A stretch of 64,000 nt of DNA from Gammaproteobacteria bacterium (GTDB lineage Bacteria; Pseudomonadota; Gammaproteobacteria; Competibacterales; Competibacteraceae), in NCBI GenBank assembly GCA_024235035.1, contig JACKNE010000007.1, positions 62,001-126,000 on the forward strand, in the 5' to 3' direction. Each line of letters begins with the position of its first letter. The stretch's first letter is position 1. The translations under genes were made by a program, and so were the position numbers. Below the pieces are notes generated by a model. It had not been told where the DNA came from. It saw only the letters and a program-made list of their open reading frames with translations, and did no database searches. This document shows, in pieces, positions 36,501 to 45,030 of the stretch.

Positions 36501-36668
36501 CTAAGAGCGACAGGGGTTGTATTGCTCCACCTCCACCAATACCAAACCATCGCTTTTTAATTTGATCAAGTGGTATACATCTGGAACATGTTGTGGCTTT
36601 GTACTTGGCAAATCACAACAGAACGGTTCTAATCTTCGGCCCTTGGAATTCCTAACCTTCCTAAACAC
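36501..36668 (-). CDS. Possible small protein in the mutS-mazG spacer
   Basis: A 55-aa frame opens with GTG at 36668, preceded in frame by a TAA, and closes with TAG at 36501. The product would begin MFRKVRNSKGRR, contain PDVYHLIKLKSDGLVLVEVE and end NPCRS. It matches no family I know. The alternation of charged and hydrophobic residues looks protein-like, but there is no clear ribosome site, and part of the frame (36549-36570) is a block of the dispersed repeat. It fills most of an otherwise empty 315-base, AT-richer spacer. It could be the worn 3' part of a larger gene. Confidence 0.3.
   Translation of the reverse strand: MFRKVRNSKGRRLEPFCCDLPSTKPQHVPDVYHLIKLKSDGLVLVEVEQYNPCRS
36549..36570 (-). 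repeat. Dispersed intergenic repeat, partial copy
   Basis: The 22 bases here, read on the minus strand starting CTTGATCAAATTAAAAAGCG, match 53692-53713 with one mismatch and 5103-5124 with a few. Only the first block of the repeat is present. Confidence 0.5.
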
Positions 36669-36700
36669 TTTTTTTTACGTCCGCTTTGAATAGGACTACC

Positions 36701-37507
36701 ATGATCGAGCTTGACCAACTGCTGACCCTGATGACTCGCTTGCGCGACCCGCTCAACGGCTGTCCGTGGGACCGGGAGCAAACCTATGCGACCATCGTCC
36801 CCCACACCATCGAAGAAGCGTATGAAGTGGCCGACGCCATCGCCCGCGAAGATTGGGCGGAATTGCGCGCAGAATTGGGCGACCTGTTGTTTCAAGTGGT
36901 GTTCTACGCCGAGATCGCTCGCGAGGAAGGTCGTTTTGACTTCGCCGACGTAGCAGGCGGCATCGTCGAGAAGATGACCCGCCGTCACCCGCATGTCTTC
37001 GGCGATGAACGCTATGCTGATGCGGCGGAGCAAACCGCCGCTTGGGAGCGAATCAAGTCGGCGGAGAAAGCCGGGGAACTGGAATCCGCCGCCAGCGCTC
37101 TGGATGGCATCCCATTGGCGTTGCCGGCATTGAGCCGGGCGGTCAAGTTGCAGAAGAAAGCCGCACGGGTCGGCTTCGATTGGAGCACCGTGGAGCCGGT
37201 ATTGGCCAAGATTGAAGAAGAAATCGCTGAGATTCGTCATGAACTCGTCGGCGATGCTCCCCCAGAACGGTTAGCCGATGAACTGGGCGATGTGCTGTTC
37301 GCCGTCGCAAACCTGGCTCGTCACCTGAAACTCGACCCTGAAGCGGCGCTACGGGGGACCAACGCCAAATTCGAACGTCGCTTCCGGCAGATTGAGGCGT
37401 GGCTGACCGAGGATGGCCGCACACCGGAGGAAGCGACGCTGGTGGAAATGGACACGCTTTGGGAACAGGCGAAGCGCGAGGAGGTTTATGCTACTGGCAA
37501 AGCGTGA
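36701..37507 (+). CDS. mazG: Nucleoside triphosphate pyrophosphohydrolase MazG
   Basis: 268 aa, two MazG domains in tandem as in E. coli MazG (263 aa). The first has RLRDPLNGCPWDREQTY, then EEAYEVADAI and ELGDLLFQVVFYAEIA, carrying the magnesium-binding ExxE12-28ExxD pattern. The second repeats it in KIEEEIAEIRHEL and LADELGDVLFAVANLARH. The enzyme hydrolyses nucleoside triphosphates to monophosphates and pyrophosphate and moderates ppGpp effects. ATG 36701 matches the family N-terminus; a TTG at 36686 is less likely. It ends 19 bases from the convergent phnP. Confidence 0.93.
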   Translation: MIELDQLLTLMTRLRDPLNGCPWDREQTYATIVPHTIEEAYEVADAIAREDWAELRAELGDLLFQVVFYAEIAREEGRFDFADVAGGIVEKMTRRHPHVFGDERYADAAEQTAAWERIKSAEKAGELESAASALDGIPLALPALSRAVKLQKKAARVGFDWSTVEPVLAKIEEEIAEIRHELVGDAPPERLADELGDVLFAVANLARHLKLDPEAALRGTNAKFERRFRQIEAWLTEDGRTPEEATLVEMDTLWEQAKREEVYATGKA

Positions 37508-37526
37508 CAATGCGCGTCTCCGGTGA

Positions 37527-38288
37527 TCATTCAAGAGTGATACTCAAACCGTCATGGGCAAATCTCAAGCGTGACGAGAGATAAACCCTGCTGTTGCGTA
37601 GTCGCCAGACATCCAGTTCATGGCTGATATGCGTCAGCCAAACTGTGGTGGGGGCCAAGCTTTCTATCAGTTGCAGAGCGCGAGCCAAGTCATTGTGATT
37701 GCGTGGCGGATCGGAGTGCGGTGGATGGCTGCAATCAAGAGTCAGCAGGTCTGGTTGCCAATCGCCTAAGAAGGCCAGCGTTCGTGGCGGCAAACCCACG
37801 GTATCGGTCAGATAGGCGAAGCGCTGGCCTGAGGAGTCCTCGATAGCGTAGCCGAAGGTCACCTTGGAGTGAATCAAAGGGAGCGGCGTCAGCGTGAGAG
37901 TGCCGACGGTGATCGGCTCGAACTTGGCAAGTTGCCGGAATTCGAGCAGCCCATGATTCTTGTAAAGGTCGGCGCAGCCTTCCGCATCCGGCGGGGCGTA
38001 AACAGGGATGGATGCACCGATGCCCCAGCGCAGATGAAACAAGCCCTGCACATGGTCAGGATGAAAATGTGTCAGCGCAATAGCCGACAAGTAGCCAGGT
38101 GGAAATCGTTCCGTAAGATCGGTGAGGCCAGCATCGAGCAGAATGCGGGTTTTATCCGCTTCCAACAATGCTGTGCAGGGGCGACGCCGAAAGTCGACGA
38201 CGGCCCGCGCCCGCTGACAGACCAGACAATCACAACCGTAAAGGGGCACGCCGCCCGCGTCGCCCGTACCGAGAAAAGTGATCCGCAT
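37527..38288 (-). CDS. phnP: Phosphoribosyl cyclic phosphodiesterase PhnP
   Basis: 253 aa metallo-beta-lactamase fold protein. It opens MRITFLGTGDAGGVPLYGCDC with CLVC, which supplies the structural zinc site of PhnP. The catalytic metal motif is ALTHFHPDHVQGLF, followed by later ligands in LPLIHSKVTFGYAI, YLTDTVG and LTHISHELDV. PhnP opens 5-phosphoribosyl 1,2-cyclic phosphate, the product of the C-P lyase core, to ribose 1,5-bisphosphate. It is the last gene of the phn operon and starts one base after the preceding 65-aa gene. Confidence 0.92.
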   Translation of the reverse strand: MRITFLGTGDAGGVPLYGCDCLVCQRARAVVDFRRRPCTALLEADKTRILLDAGLTDLTERFPPGYLSAIALTHFHPDHVQGLFHLRWGIGASIPVYAPPDAEGCADLYKNHGLLEFRQLAKFEPITVGTLTLTPLPLIHSKVTFGYAIEDSSGQRFAYLTDTVGLPPRTLAFLGDWQPDLLTLDCSHPPHSDPPRNHNDLARALQLIESLAPTTVWLTHISHELDVWRLRNSRVYLSSRLRFAHDGLSITLE

Positions 38289-38289
38289 C

Positions 38290-38487
38290 TCAGCCTATTA
38301 CCCTGGTTAAACTGCTGGTAACCGTGGGTAATTGCACGAGCCGTTCGCCGCCGGCCTCGCACAATTTGCTATCGTTGTGGATGATTTCCACTGACTCCTC
38401 AGAACGCATGCATTGTTTGGCTCTTTCCAGCCTCCGGACGATCTGCTCTTCCATTGCCCGACTGCGGGTAAGCTGATTTTCAGCCAT
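38290..38487 (-). CDS. Small conserved-position protein between phnM and phnP
   Basis: 65 aa, beginning MAENQLTRSRAMEEQIVRRL. Its start overlaps the phnM stop by eight bases, and its stop is one base from the phnP start, so it fills the gap exactly. The N-terminal half is a charged amphipathic helix; residues 30-65 contain two cysteines (one in KQCMRSEE, one in SKLCEAGG). It resembles no Phn subunit that I know; it is far too short for PhnN or PhnO. The tight fit on both sides is the main evidence that it is a gene. A function in phosphonate use is inferred from position only. Confidence 0.5.
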   Translation of the reverse strand: MAENQLTRSRAMEEQIVRRLERAKQCMRSEESVEIIHNDSKLCEAGGERLVQLPTVTSSLTRVIG

Positions 38488-39634
38488 GCTCAAAACGCGC
38501 CTCGAAAACCAATTGGCCTGCTGAGAAGATGCGACTTGCCTGAGCCAACCCATTAATTTCGATGACAGACACGAGGTCAGCGCGTTTGCCGACGGCGATT
38601 TCGCCGCGATCCAGGAGTCTCACAGCATGGGCCGGGTTGGCGCTAACCAACCGCACCGCATCAGCAAGACCGATCCCCGCCAGGTCCGGTAGACGAAAAA
38701 CGGCAACGATGAGAGTCGCCGGATGATAATCCGCGCATAGACAGTCGGCCACGTTGGCGATCACCGCATCCAACGCGCGCATCGCGCCGGATTGGCTTTT
38801 GCCACGCAGGATGTTGGGTGCGCCGAACACGGTGCTCATGCCACGGCGGCGAGCAGCGCGGGCGGATTCTAAATTAATGGGAAATTCCGAAATTCCTACG
38901 CCCAGACCGTGTAGGGTCGCTACTTTCTCTGGCGTATCGTCGTCGTGGCTGGCGATGCAGATACCCTTGGCCTTAGCCGCCTCGATCAAGCGGCGAACGC
39001 GTCCCATAGCTCCTTCCGCCTGAGTGAGCTTATTTTGCACCAGCGTGTCCAGTTCAGTGTCCGACTTCTGGTAGGTGCGCGCCAGATAATCGCGGAACGC
39101 GGCGATGTCCTGGAACTGTCCTTGACCAGGGGAATGATCCATCACCGAGAGCAGTTGCATCTCGTCGGTGGCCATGAGGTCGAGCAGGATTTCCGGGGCG
39201 GTCGGGTCGGTGACTTCATAGCGGCAATGCACCCGGTTATCGACCAATCCATGTGGGTTCCAGGCGTGGACCGCGCGCGCTACTCTGGCGGCGAAGGCGT
39301 TGTTGCGCACGCCGAGCTCCTCATTGGCGAAGGATAGGGCGTGAAAAACCGTGGTGACGCCAGCGGCTGCATTGCGCTTGTCGGCTTGGGCGCAGGCGAA
39401 ATCGAGTGGAAAGTGCACGTTTGGGCGCGGCTCGACTTCCTTTTCCAAAGCGTCGCAATGCAAGTCGATCATGCCGGGCATCAGCGTTTGGCCCCGAAGG
39501 TCGAGCGTATGCGCGCCGTTACCCGATTCAGGATCGATGGCAGCGATAATTCCCTCCTCGATCAATACCGCAGCGTCTTCGAGGACGCCATCGCGGAGCA
39601 CTACGCGCGCGCCGGTGAGATAGAGCGGGTTCAT
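38480..39634 (-). CDS. phnM: Alpha-D-ribose 1-methylphosphonate 5-triphosphate diphosphatase PhnM
   Basis: 384 aa amidohydrolase-superfamily enzyme. The metal-binding motifs are visible: GMIDLHCDALEKEVEPRP near residue 55, VMDHSPGQGQF and ASHDDDTPEKV in the middle, and the late CADYHPATLIVA. PhnM removes pyrophosphate from the triphosphate intermediate made by PhnGHIL, before PhnJ cleaves the C-P bond. The start overlaps phnL by four bases (ATGA). The length agrees with E. coli PhnM (378 aa). Confidence 0.95.
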   Translation of the reverse strand: MNPLYLTGARVVLRDGVLEDAAVLIEEGIIAAIDPESGNGAHTLDLRGQTLMPGMIDLHCDALEKEVEPRPNVHFPLDFACAQADKRNAAAGVTTVFHALSFANEELGVRNNAFAARVARAVHAWNPHGLVDNRVHCRYEVTDPTAPEILLDLMATDEMQLLSVMDHSPGQGQFQDIAAFRDYLARTYQKSDTELDTLVQNKLTQAEGAMGRVRRLIEAAKAKGICIASHDDDTPEKVATLHGLGVGISEFPINLESARAARRRGMSTVFGAPNILRGKSQSGAMRALDAVIANVADCLCADYHPATLIVAVFRLPDLAGIGLADAVRLVSANPAHAVRLLDRGEIAVGKRADLVSVIEINGLAQASRIFSAGQLVFEARFEHG

Positions 39635-40353
39635 GCCGCATCCTCAAGGCATTCCTCGACGACAGGCGGCAGAGCCAATTCAATGACCTGATCGGCCAGT
39701 CGACGGATGGTTTCTGGGTGATGAAAAATGGCGAGCAGGGCCGCGCCCTCGGCCTTGAGTCCTGTGATGAGATCGATCACGCATTCCGCAGTGATAGGAT
39801 CGAGGCTGGCTGTTGGCTCGTCGAGGAGCAACAAACGTGGTTTAGCGATGAAACCGCGCGCCAGGTTCACGCGCTGCCGCTCACCGCCGGAGAACATGGC
39901 GGGCGAGATGCTCCACAGGCGCTCTGGTAGATGCATGGCCGAGAGCAGTTCTGCCGCGCGCCGCCGGGCTTCCGGACGCGCCACGCCCAGCGTGAATAGC
40001 GGTTGTGCAACGACGTCAAGAGTCGCCTGGCGCGGCAAACAATGTAAAAACTGGGTGACGAAGCCGATTTCGCGGCGGCGCAGCTCTAGGATCTGGTGCT
40101 CGCTGGCCAAGGCCAGATCCAATTCGTGGCCCCTGGCATCGCGATAGAGAATGCGGCCGGCGCTCGGCAGATAGGTGCGGTAGACACCCTTCAAAACCGA
40201 GGACTTACCCGCTCCGGTTGGGCCGATCAGGGCGGTGAGTTCACCCGCGCGCACCGTGAAATGGACATTGTGCGAAGACGGAATCCGTTTGCGCTGCTCG
40301 TGGAGTTGAAACTGTTTGCCGTAACCTTCGACCCGGAGAATCGTCGGCGCCAT
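39631..40353 (-). CDS. phnL: Phosphonate C-P lyase ATP-binding protein PhnL
   Basis: 240 aa ABC-type ATPase: Walker A LIGPTGAGKSSVLKG, Q-loop in IGFVTQFLHCLPRQ, signature FSGGERQRVNLAR and Walker B LLLLDEPTASLDP. PhnL works with PhnGHI in forming ribose 1-phosphonate triphosphate and can dock on the C-P lyase core. GGGAG six bases before the ATG supports the start. It lies ten bases after phnK and overlaps phnM. Confidence 0.93.
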   Translation of the reverse strand: MAPTILRVEGYGKQFQLHEQRKRIPSSHNVHFTVRAGELTALIGPTGAGKSSVLKGVYRTYLPSAGRILYRDARGHELDLALASEHQILELRRREIGFVTQFLHCLPRQATLDVVAQPLFTLGVARPEARRRAAELLSAMHLPERLWSISPAMFSGGERQRVNLARGFIAKPRLLLLDEPTASLDPITAECVIDLITGLKAEGAALLAIFHHPETIRRLADQVIELALPPVVEECLEDAA

Positions 40354-40363
40354 TGCGAGCTCC

Positions 40364-41194
40364 CTAGAGTGCAGAAGCCACCAGCTGCTGGGTATAAGCG
40401 TGCTGGGGATCTTCCAGAATTTGATCGGTCAGTCCCGCCTCGATGACGCGACCGTATTTCATGACGATGGCGCGTCCGGTCAGCAGCCGGATTACCCCCA
40501 AGTCGTGGGTGACAACGATCATGGCGGTCTTCAGCTCTTGCTGAATCTCCAGGATCAAATCGAGAATTCTGGCTTGCACCGAGAGATCGAGTCCGCTGGT
40601 GACTTCGTCCAAAAAGAGTAGCGGCGGTCGGGTCGCTAGCGCTTTGGCGATCTGCACGCGCTGCTGCATACCTCCAGAAAAATTCTTGGGCCGATCGTCG
40701 ATTCGAGAGAGCAACACTTCCATGCGTGTCAGCAACGCTTTGGCCCGCGCGCGGATGGCGTTGTAGTCCATCAGATCGCTCATCAGCAAGCGCTCAGCGA
40801 TGTTGCCGCCAGCGGTGATGTTGAAATTGAGGCCTTGATGTGGATGCTGATAGACCATGCCGAAGCGGAAGTTACGCAGCCAGCGCTGTTGGGCAGTGTT
40901 GAGGTTGAACAGCGCATGTTGTTTTTCGGCGTCGAAAAAAATCGCTTCGCCTGCCGAGGGCGCCTGATCGAAGTAAAGCGCCTTCACTACCGTCGATTTG
41001 CCACTGCCTGATTCGCCCATGATGCCTAGAATTTCTCCCTCGTGCAGGTCTAAGGAGACATCGTGGATGGCGATCACACTGTCGCAATGCGGGCAGAGAT
41101 TGGTATGCGCTTCTGGTCCTGTGGATTCAAAACAATGCGGGCAGCCAGGACCATAGATTTTGCCGAGGTTGCGAACCTGGAGAACCTGGTTCAT
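40364..41194 (-). CDS. phnK: Phosphonate C-P lyase ATP-binding protein PhnK with zinc-ribbon-like insert
   Basis: 276 aa, about 25 longer than E. coli PhnK (252 aa). Walker A is IMGESGSGKSTVVKALY, the signature is FSGGMQQRVQIAKAL and Walker B is LLFLDEVTSGLD. PhnK docks on PhnJ in the C-P lyase complex. The extra length is an insert at residues about 15-45 with CPHC, then about 15 residues, then CPHC: a four-cysteine zinc-ribbon pattern between the first strand and the ABC core. I think other PhnK lineages have it, but it is absent from E. coli. ATG 41194 overlaps the phnJ stop by four bases; a longer reading to 41260 lies within phnJ. Confidence 0.93.
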   Translation of the reverse strand: MNQVLQVRNLGKIYGPGCPHCFESTGPEAHTNLCPHCDSVIAIHDVSLDLHEGEILGIMGESGSGKSTVVKALYFDQAPSAGEAIFFDAEKQHALFNLNTAQQRWLRNFRFGMVYQHPHQGLNFNITAGGNIAERLLMSDLMDYNAIRARAKALLTRMEVLLSRIDDRPKNFSGGMQQRVQIAKALATRPPLLFLDEVTSGLDLSVQARILDLILEIQQELKTAMIVVTHDLGVIRLLTGRAIVMKYGRVIEAGLTDQILEDPQHAYTQQLVASAL

Positions 41195-42090
41195 GCCGAT
41201 TTTCTCCGCAACCGTTCGATCTGGAGTAATTGCTCGTCGCACCAATCGCTGTCCGAGCATTGATAGGTCTTGTCACCCGAATCACTGACGAATTCGTCAA
41301 GGAAAGAGTTCATACAACCACAGCGGGCGCAAGCGCGGCGGCGTCCGGCGGCATCACGGAAATCCTCGACCCGGAACGGTACGTCGTTGAAAGCTAGCGG
41401 TGTCGCCTGCGTGTGCGGTGGCACAGCGTAAATCTTTTTTTCACGCCCGGCGCCAAGCAAGATCAGCGCTGCCGAGTCATTGAGCTTTGGGACATCCCAG
41501 CGCGGAATCGGTGAAGGGTCGATGATATAGTGGCCATTGATGCGCGTCGGATAGCGATGCGAGAGGGTGATTTCATCGAAGGTGACAAGGTCCTCGTAGA
41601 GCTTCACCAACAAGCGCGAATAATCAGCTTCGCCGTGCATGGTCTTACGCTTATCCTCGGAGGGTTCGACCACTACCAACGGATCGGGGTAGGGCACCTG
41701 CAAAACGATGATCTGTGCGGCAGTCAGCGGGCGTTCCGGGATACGGTGGCGTGACTGGATGAGAGTACACTCTGCAGTTTTCGTCGTTGTAGAAACGCCA
41801 GGACACATCATCTCGATAAACTGACGCAGATTGACGGCATTGACTGAATCATCCGAACCCTGGTCGATGACCTTGATCACCTCGTCAGGACCGATCAGCG
41901 ACAAGGTCAGTTGCAGGCCGCCTGTGCCGAAACCTCGCCCCATGGGCATTTCCCGCGACGCGTAGGGTACCTGGTAGCCAGGGATGGCGATCGCCTTGAG
42001 GACCGCACGGCGCACCTCTTTCTTAGCATATTCATCGAGAAAACCAAATGTGTAGGCGTTGCCGGCGGTCGTATGGGCGGTAACGTTCAT
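41191..42090 (-). CDS. phnJ: Alpha-D-ribose 1-methylphosphonate 5-phosphate C-P lyase PhnJ
   Basis: 299 aa radical SAM enzyme that breaks the carbon-phosphorus bond. The cluster cysteines are near the C-terminus: Cys254, Cys257, Cys278 and Cys284 (CARC, later CSDSDWC), with an extra Cys259. The glycine-rich MPMGRGFGTGGLQLTLSL near residue 50 is the region of the glycyl radical. The protein ends soon after the cysteines, as in other PhnJ. Start and stop overlap phnI and phnK by four bases each, indicating coupled translation of the core complex. Confidence 0.96.
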   Translation of the reverse strand: MNVTAHTTAGNAYTFGFLDEYAKKEVRRAVLKAIAIPGYQVPYASREMPMGRGFGTGGLQLTLSLIGPDEVIKVIDQGSDDSVNAVNLRQFIEMMCPGVSTTTKTAECTLIQSRHRIPERPLTAAQIIVLQVPYPDPLVVVEPSEDKRKTMHGEADYSRLLVKLYEDLVTFDEITLSHRYPTRINGHYIIDPSPIPRWDVPKLNDSAALILLGAGREKKIYAVPPHTQATPLAFNDVPFRVEDFRDAAGRRRACARCGCMNSFLDEFVSDSGDKTYQCSDSDWCDEQLLQIERLRRKSA

Positions 42091-43199
42091 ACCGGCTCCT
42101 CAGACTTTCGCTGCGTGGCGCGCAGCCGGTCCATGTCAGATTGGAAGGTGACGTAATGCGGCATCTTGTAGTGCGCGGCAAAGCCCATCGAATCGACACC
42201 ATCGACATGCAGCAAAACGAATTCCGGGTCTTCGGAAGGATTGCTAGGGCCGTTCTGCATGCCCTTGCGCAGCGCACGATCGAGAATAGCCATGGAAATC
42301 GCTTTGACCTCGTTGTGACCGAAACAGGCGCCATAGCCGACGGTGAAGGTAGGTTTGTCACTCGTATTATCGGCTTCGTACATCGCCACAACTTCGCACT
42401 CGGTTATTAGCGCTTCGCCTACCTCGGTTAGTTCACCAGTGACCGGGTGAGGGAGCAGCACGGGCAGGTAGCCGACTCGGAGTTCCGCCACCGTGGGATG
42501 CACATCGCCGTAGCCGCGCATGTTGGAATAGGCGATGGCCAGGAGTGAGCCGGTTTCCGCCCGCGCCAGGGTGGCCAGTACCGCTGAACGCGGTACCGGA
42601 AAGACCAGCGGCTCGCGGGTAATGTCGAAAGGCGTTGCACCGTGTGGGGGGGAAATCGGGGGCAACAGACTTTCCCTACGTAGGGCGTCGAGCACTTTGG
42701 GGAAAGTATCGGGTAACTGCGCCTCAGGGTAGTTTTGCAACCAATTACGGGCTATGGCCCGGAAGGCTTCCGGCGATTCATCCATCAACTCCAAGCGCAG
42801 CAGGCGCAGCGCGTAATCCGGTGTTGGCCCAAGCATCTGCCCGCCAGGGATTTCCTTGAAGGCCGACGAGATGCGGCGAATCAGGCGCATGCGTGAGCTA
42901 TCGAGCGCTGGCGTCGCTGCCAAGCGCGGCCGTGTTGAACGCCAAGCGCGCAGCACGAAAGCAGCCTCCAGTGTGTCACCGAGGCTCTGCTTGATGGCGA
43001 GCGCGGCGAACTGCGGATGATAAACTCCGCCCTCGGCGATGACACGATCTACTAAATGTCGCAGTTGATGAAGAATCGCATCAATGGCTAAAGGTTCAGC
43101 GACGGTATTGAGCAATCCTTCTGCGGTGCGCAGATATTCGGCGGCGGCGGCGGCGGCGGCGATGGCGCGGCCACCTCCTTTGATCGCGACATAACTCAT
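42087..43199 (-). CDS. phnI: C-P lyase core subunit PhnI
   Basis: 370 aa, as in E. coli PhnI (354 aa). MSYVAIKGGGRAIAAAAAAA opens the protein; EVAMYEADNTSDKPTFTVGY and HVDGVDSMGFAAHYKMPHYV near the C-terminus are conserved PhnI stretches. PhnI is the nucleosidase that, with PhnG, H and L, joins phosphonate to the ribose of ATP. The start at 43199 lies 13 bases after phnH; the frame stays open to 43361 but that part overlaps phnH. The stop overlaps phnJ. Confidence 0.94.
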   Translation of the reverse strand: MSYVAIKGGGRAIAAAAAAAEYLRTAEGLLNTVAEPLAIDAILHQLRHLVDRVIAEGGVYHPQFAALAIKQSLGDTLEAAFVLRAWRSTRPRLAATPALDSSRMRLIRRISSAFKEIPGGQMLGPTPDYALRLLRLELMDESPEAFRAIARNWLQNYPEAQLPDTFPKVLDALRRESLLPPISPPHGATPFDITREPLVFPVPRSAVLATLARAETGSLLAIAYSNMRGYGDVHPTVAELRVGYLPVLLPHPVTGELTEVGEALITECEVVAMYEADNTSDKPTFTVGYGACFGHNEVKAISMAILDRALRKGMQNGPSNPSEDPEFVLLHVDGVDSMGFAAHYKMPHYVTFQSDMDRLRATQRKSEEPV

Positions 43200-43212
43200 G
43201 TTAGTGAACCTC

Positions 43213-43764
43213 TCAGGAAATCGCGATGCGTGTGGTGCGCGGCAGCGCGACGATGCAAGTCGCATCGCACAGCAGTAGATCGACGCCGAGCGGAAAACCA
43301 CTGACCCAGTCCGCTCGATGGAGAAGCCAGTCAGTATGCAAGCCCTCCAGACGCAATTCACGTTGACCGTCGATTCCAGGACCGGCGAGATCCAAGGATA
43401 AGAGGCCGCTGCCGATGGCGATGATCTCGATCAGCAAGGTTGCGCCGAATTCCGGACTCTCCAGGCGACCCAAGGCCGGTCGAAAATCGGGGGTCCGGCT
43501 TCCATCGATGGCGACATAGCGAGCAGTCTCCGGCGCGCCTCGCTGGGCCTGAAGCAAGCGCCAATCTGGCGCAGCAATGCTTCCATGAGGATCAGCCAGT
43601 GTCGCTTCCCCGTCCATCAGGGTAGCGAGCACAGCGCGGTGCGCGGTGGCGTTTCCAATCCACTGTGTCAGATCACGCACCACGCCAGGGCGTGAAAAGG
43701 TTTCGACTAATTCGCGGAAAACTTGTTGTTGCACCGCCGCCTGCCAGATGCTTTCAATATTCAT
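43213..43764 (-). CDS. phnH: C-P lyase core subunit PhnH
   Basis: 183 aa, about the length of E. coli PhnH (194 aa). The opening MNIESIWQAAVQQQVFRELV followed by SRPGVV is typical of the family. PhnH forms a dimer that joins the PhnGHIJ core. ATG 43764 was chosen because GAGG lies six bases upstream; the ATG at 43776 falls within that ribosome site. The first codons overlap the end of phnG by 11 bases. Confidence 0.9.
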   Translation of the reverse strand: MNIESIWQAAVQQQVFRELVETFSRPGVVRDLTQWIGNATAHRAVLATLMDGEATLADPHGSIAAPDWRLLQAQRGAPETARYVAIDGSRTPDFRPALGRLESPEFGATLLIEIIAIGSGLLSLDLAGPGIDGQRELRLEGLHTDWLLHRADWVSGFPLGVDLLLCDATCIVALPRTTRIAIS

Positions 43765-44221
43765 CGGTATCCTCATCGGCGTCGCTCAGCAAGGCGAAAT
43801 CAACTCGGGTCGCCGCCAGCATGGCGCGGCGGCGACCGTTCTCTGCGCCGCGTTGCAAGGCGCCAGACGTTACCAGCTCGGCTACTTGTTCCCAGCCGGG
43901 AAGCCTTGCCGCAAGAATGGCATCGAATATCGCCAGTGAACGAGCGAGCTCCGCATCGTCAGCCATGACCTGAGCACCCCCTTCAGCCTGACGACCATCC
44001 GGAAAAGCGAGTTCGACGCTGCAAGTGGACAGTGGAAATTCACCAAGGTAATAGGATTCGTGAAGTGCACCGTCAATCAGACTCAGCAAGCCTAAACCTG
44101 CCTGGGGCAGACGGGTGAGTCGAACTGTACAAACGGCGGCTAACTGATCCGCTGTCGCGTTCAATCGCGAGACGGGATGAGCGGTTAGCGCCCTAACCCA
44201 ATCTTTTCTCTCCACATCCAT
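43754..44221 (-). CDS. phnG: C-P lyase core subunit PhnG
   Basis: 155 aa. MDVERKDWVRALTAHPVSRL is a normal PhnG start, and LSLIDGALHESYYLGEFPLS and LARSLAIFDAIL are family stretches. PhnG pairs with PhnI at the centre of the C-P lyase core. The start is ATG 44221, sharing bases with the phnE stop (TAATG). The earlier candidate at 44245 would begin inside phnE. Confidence 0.9.
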   Translation of the reverse strand: MDVERKDWVRALTAHPVSRLNATADQLAAVCTVRLTRLPQAGLGLLSLIDGALHESYYLGEFPLSTCSVELAFPDGRQAEGGAQVMADDAELARSLAIFDAILAARLPGWEQVAELVTSGALQRGAENGRRRAMLAATRVDFALLSDADEDTDEY

Positions 44222-45030
44222 TAAGTTAATCTCCGTCGCAACCACGCCGAGGCGTGGTCGATGATCAGGATAGTCGCCAGGATCACCAGGATCAGCGCCG
44301 CTGATTGACCATAATCGAACAAACGTAAAGTGTCATGGAGCGCCAGCCCGATGCCGCCGGCGCCCACCAACCCAAGCACGGAAGCCATGCGCACATTGCG
44401 GTCCAGAATGTAGAGGGTGTAGCCCGATGCCTCGCGCAGAATGGACGGCCAACCCGCGTACATGACCCTCTGAGGAAAATTGGCGCCGGTGGCGGCCACG
44501 CCCTCGCAAACGCTTTGATCAACCCGTTCCAGACTTTCGGCAAAGAACTTGCCGAGAAAGCCGGAAGTATGCACCCCGAGCGCCAAGGCGCCAGGCAGCG
44601 GCCCCAGCCCTAGCGCTGCGACAAAGATGAGGGCCAGCAACAAATCCGGCATGGCGCGCATGAAATTGAGCACTTCCCGCACGATCCGGTAAGTTGTCGG
44701 ATGAGGCGTGAAATTGCGTGCCGCCAGCGGTGCGAGGAAAAATGCGGCGATTAGCGCGAACATCGTTCCCCAGAGCGCCGTGGCCAGGGTGACGCCCATG
44801 AGAGCTAGATATCTAGACAAGTGGGTGAAATCAGGTTGCCCATAACGGCTAAAATACTCAGCCATGTCCTCGACACCATAGACCAGGGTCTCGAACGAAA
44901 TCTCCAGATCCCGGACGATCAACCAGAGGATGACCAACGTCGCAATCAGCCAGGTCGGTATCAGATTGTGCGGTTTTGGCGGGAGTGGTTCTACCGACGA
45001 GCGCCCCAATTTCAGATCGTGGACCATCAT
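44221..45030 (-). CDS. phnE: Phosphonate ABC transporter permease PhnE, second copy
   Basis: 269 aa with about five to six membrane helices and the EAA-loop region of binding-protein-dependent permeases (SLERVDQSVCEGVAATGANF, then GLVGAGGIGLALHDTLRLFD). It pairs with the preceding PhnE-like protein to form a heterodimeric channel for phosphonates. The start at 45030 overlaps the stop of the first phnE (ATGA) and has GGGAG six bases upstream, which decides against ATG 45036. Confidence 0.92.
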   Translation of the reverse strand: MMVHDLKLGRSSVEPLPPKPHNLIPTWLIATLVILWLIVRDLEISFETLVYGVEDMAEYFSRYGQPDFTHLSRYLALMGVTLATALWGTMFALIAAFFLAPLAARNFTPHPTTYRIVREVLNFMRAMPDLLLALIFVAALGLGPLPGALALGVHTSGFLGKFFAESLERVDQSVCEGVAATGANFPQRVMYAGWPSILREASGYTLYILDRNVRMASVLGLVGAGGIGLALHDTLRLFDYGQSAALILVILATILIIDHASAWLRRRLT

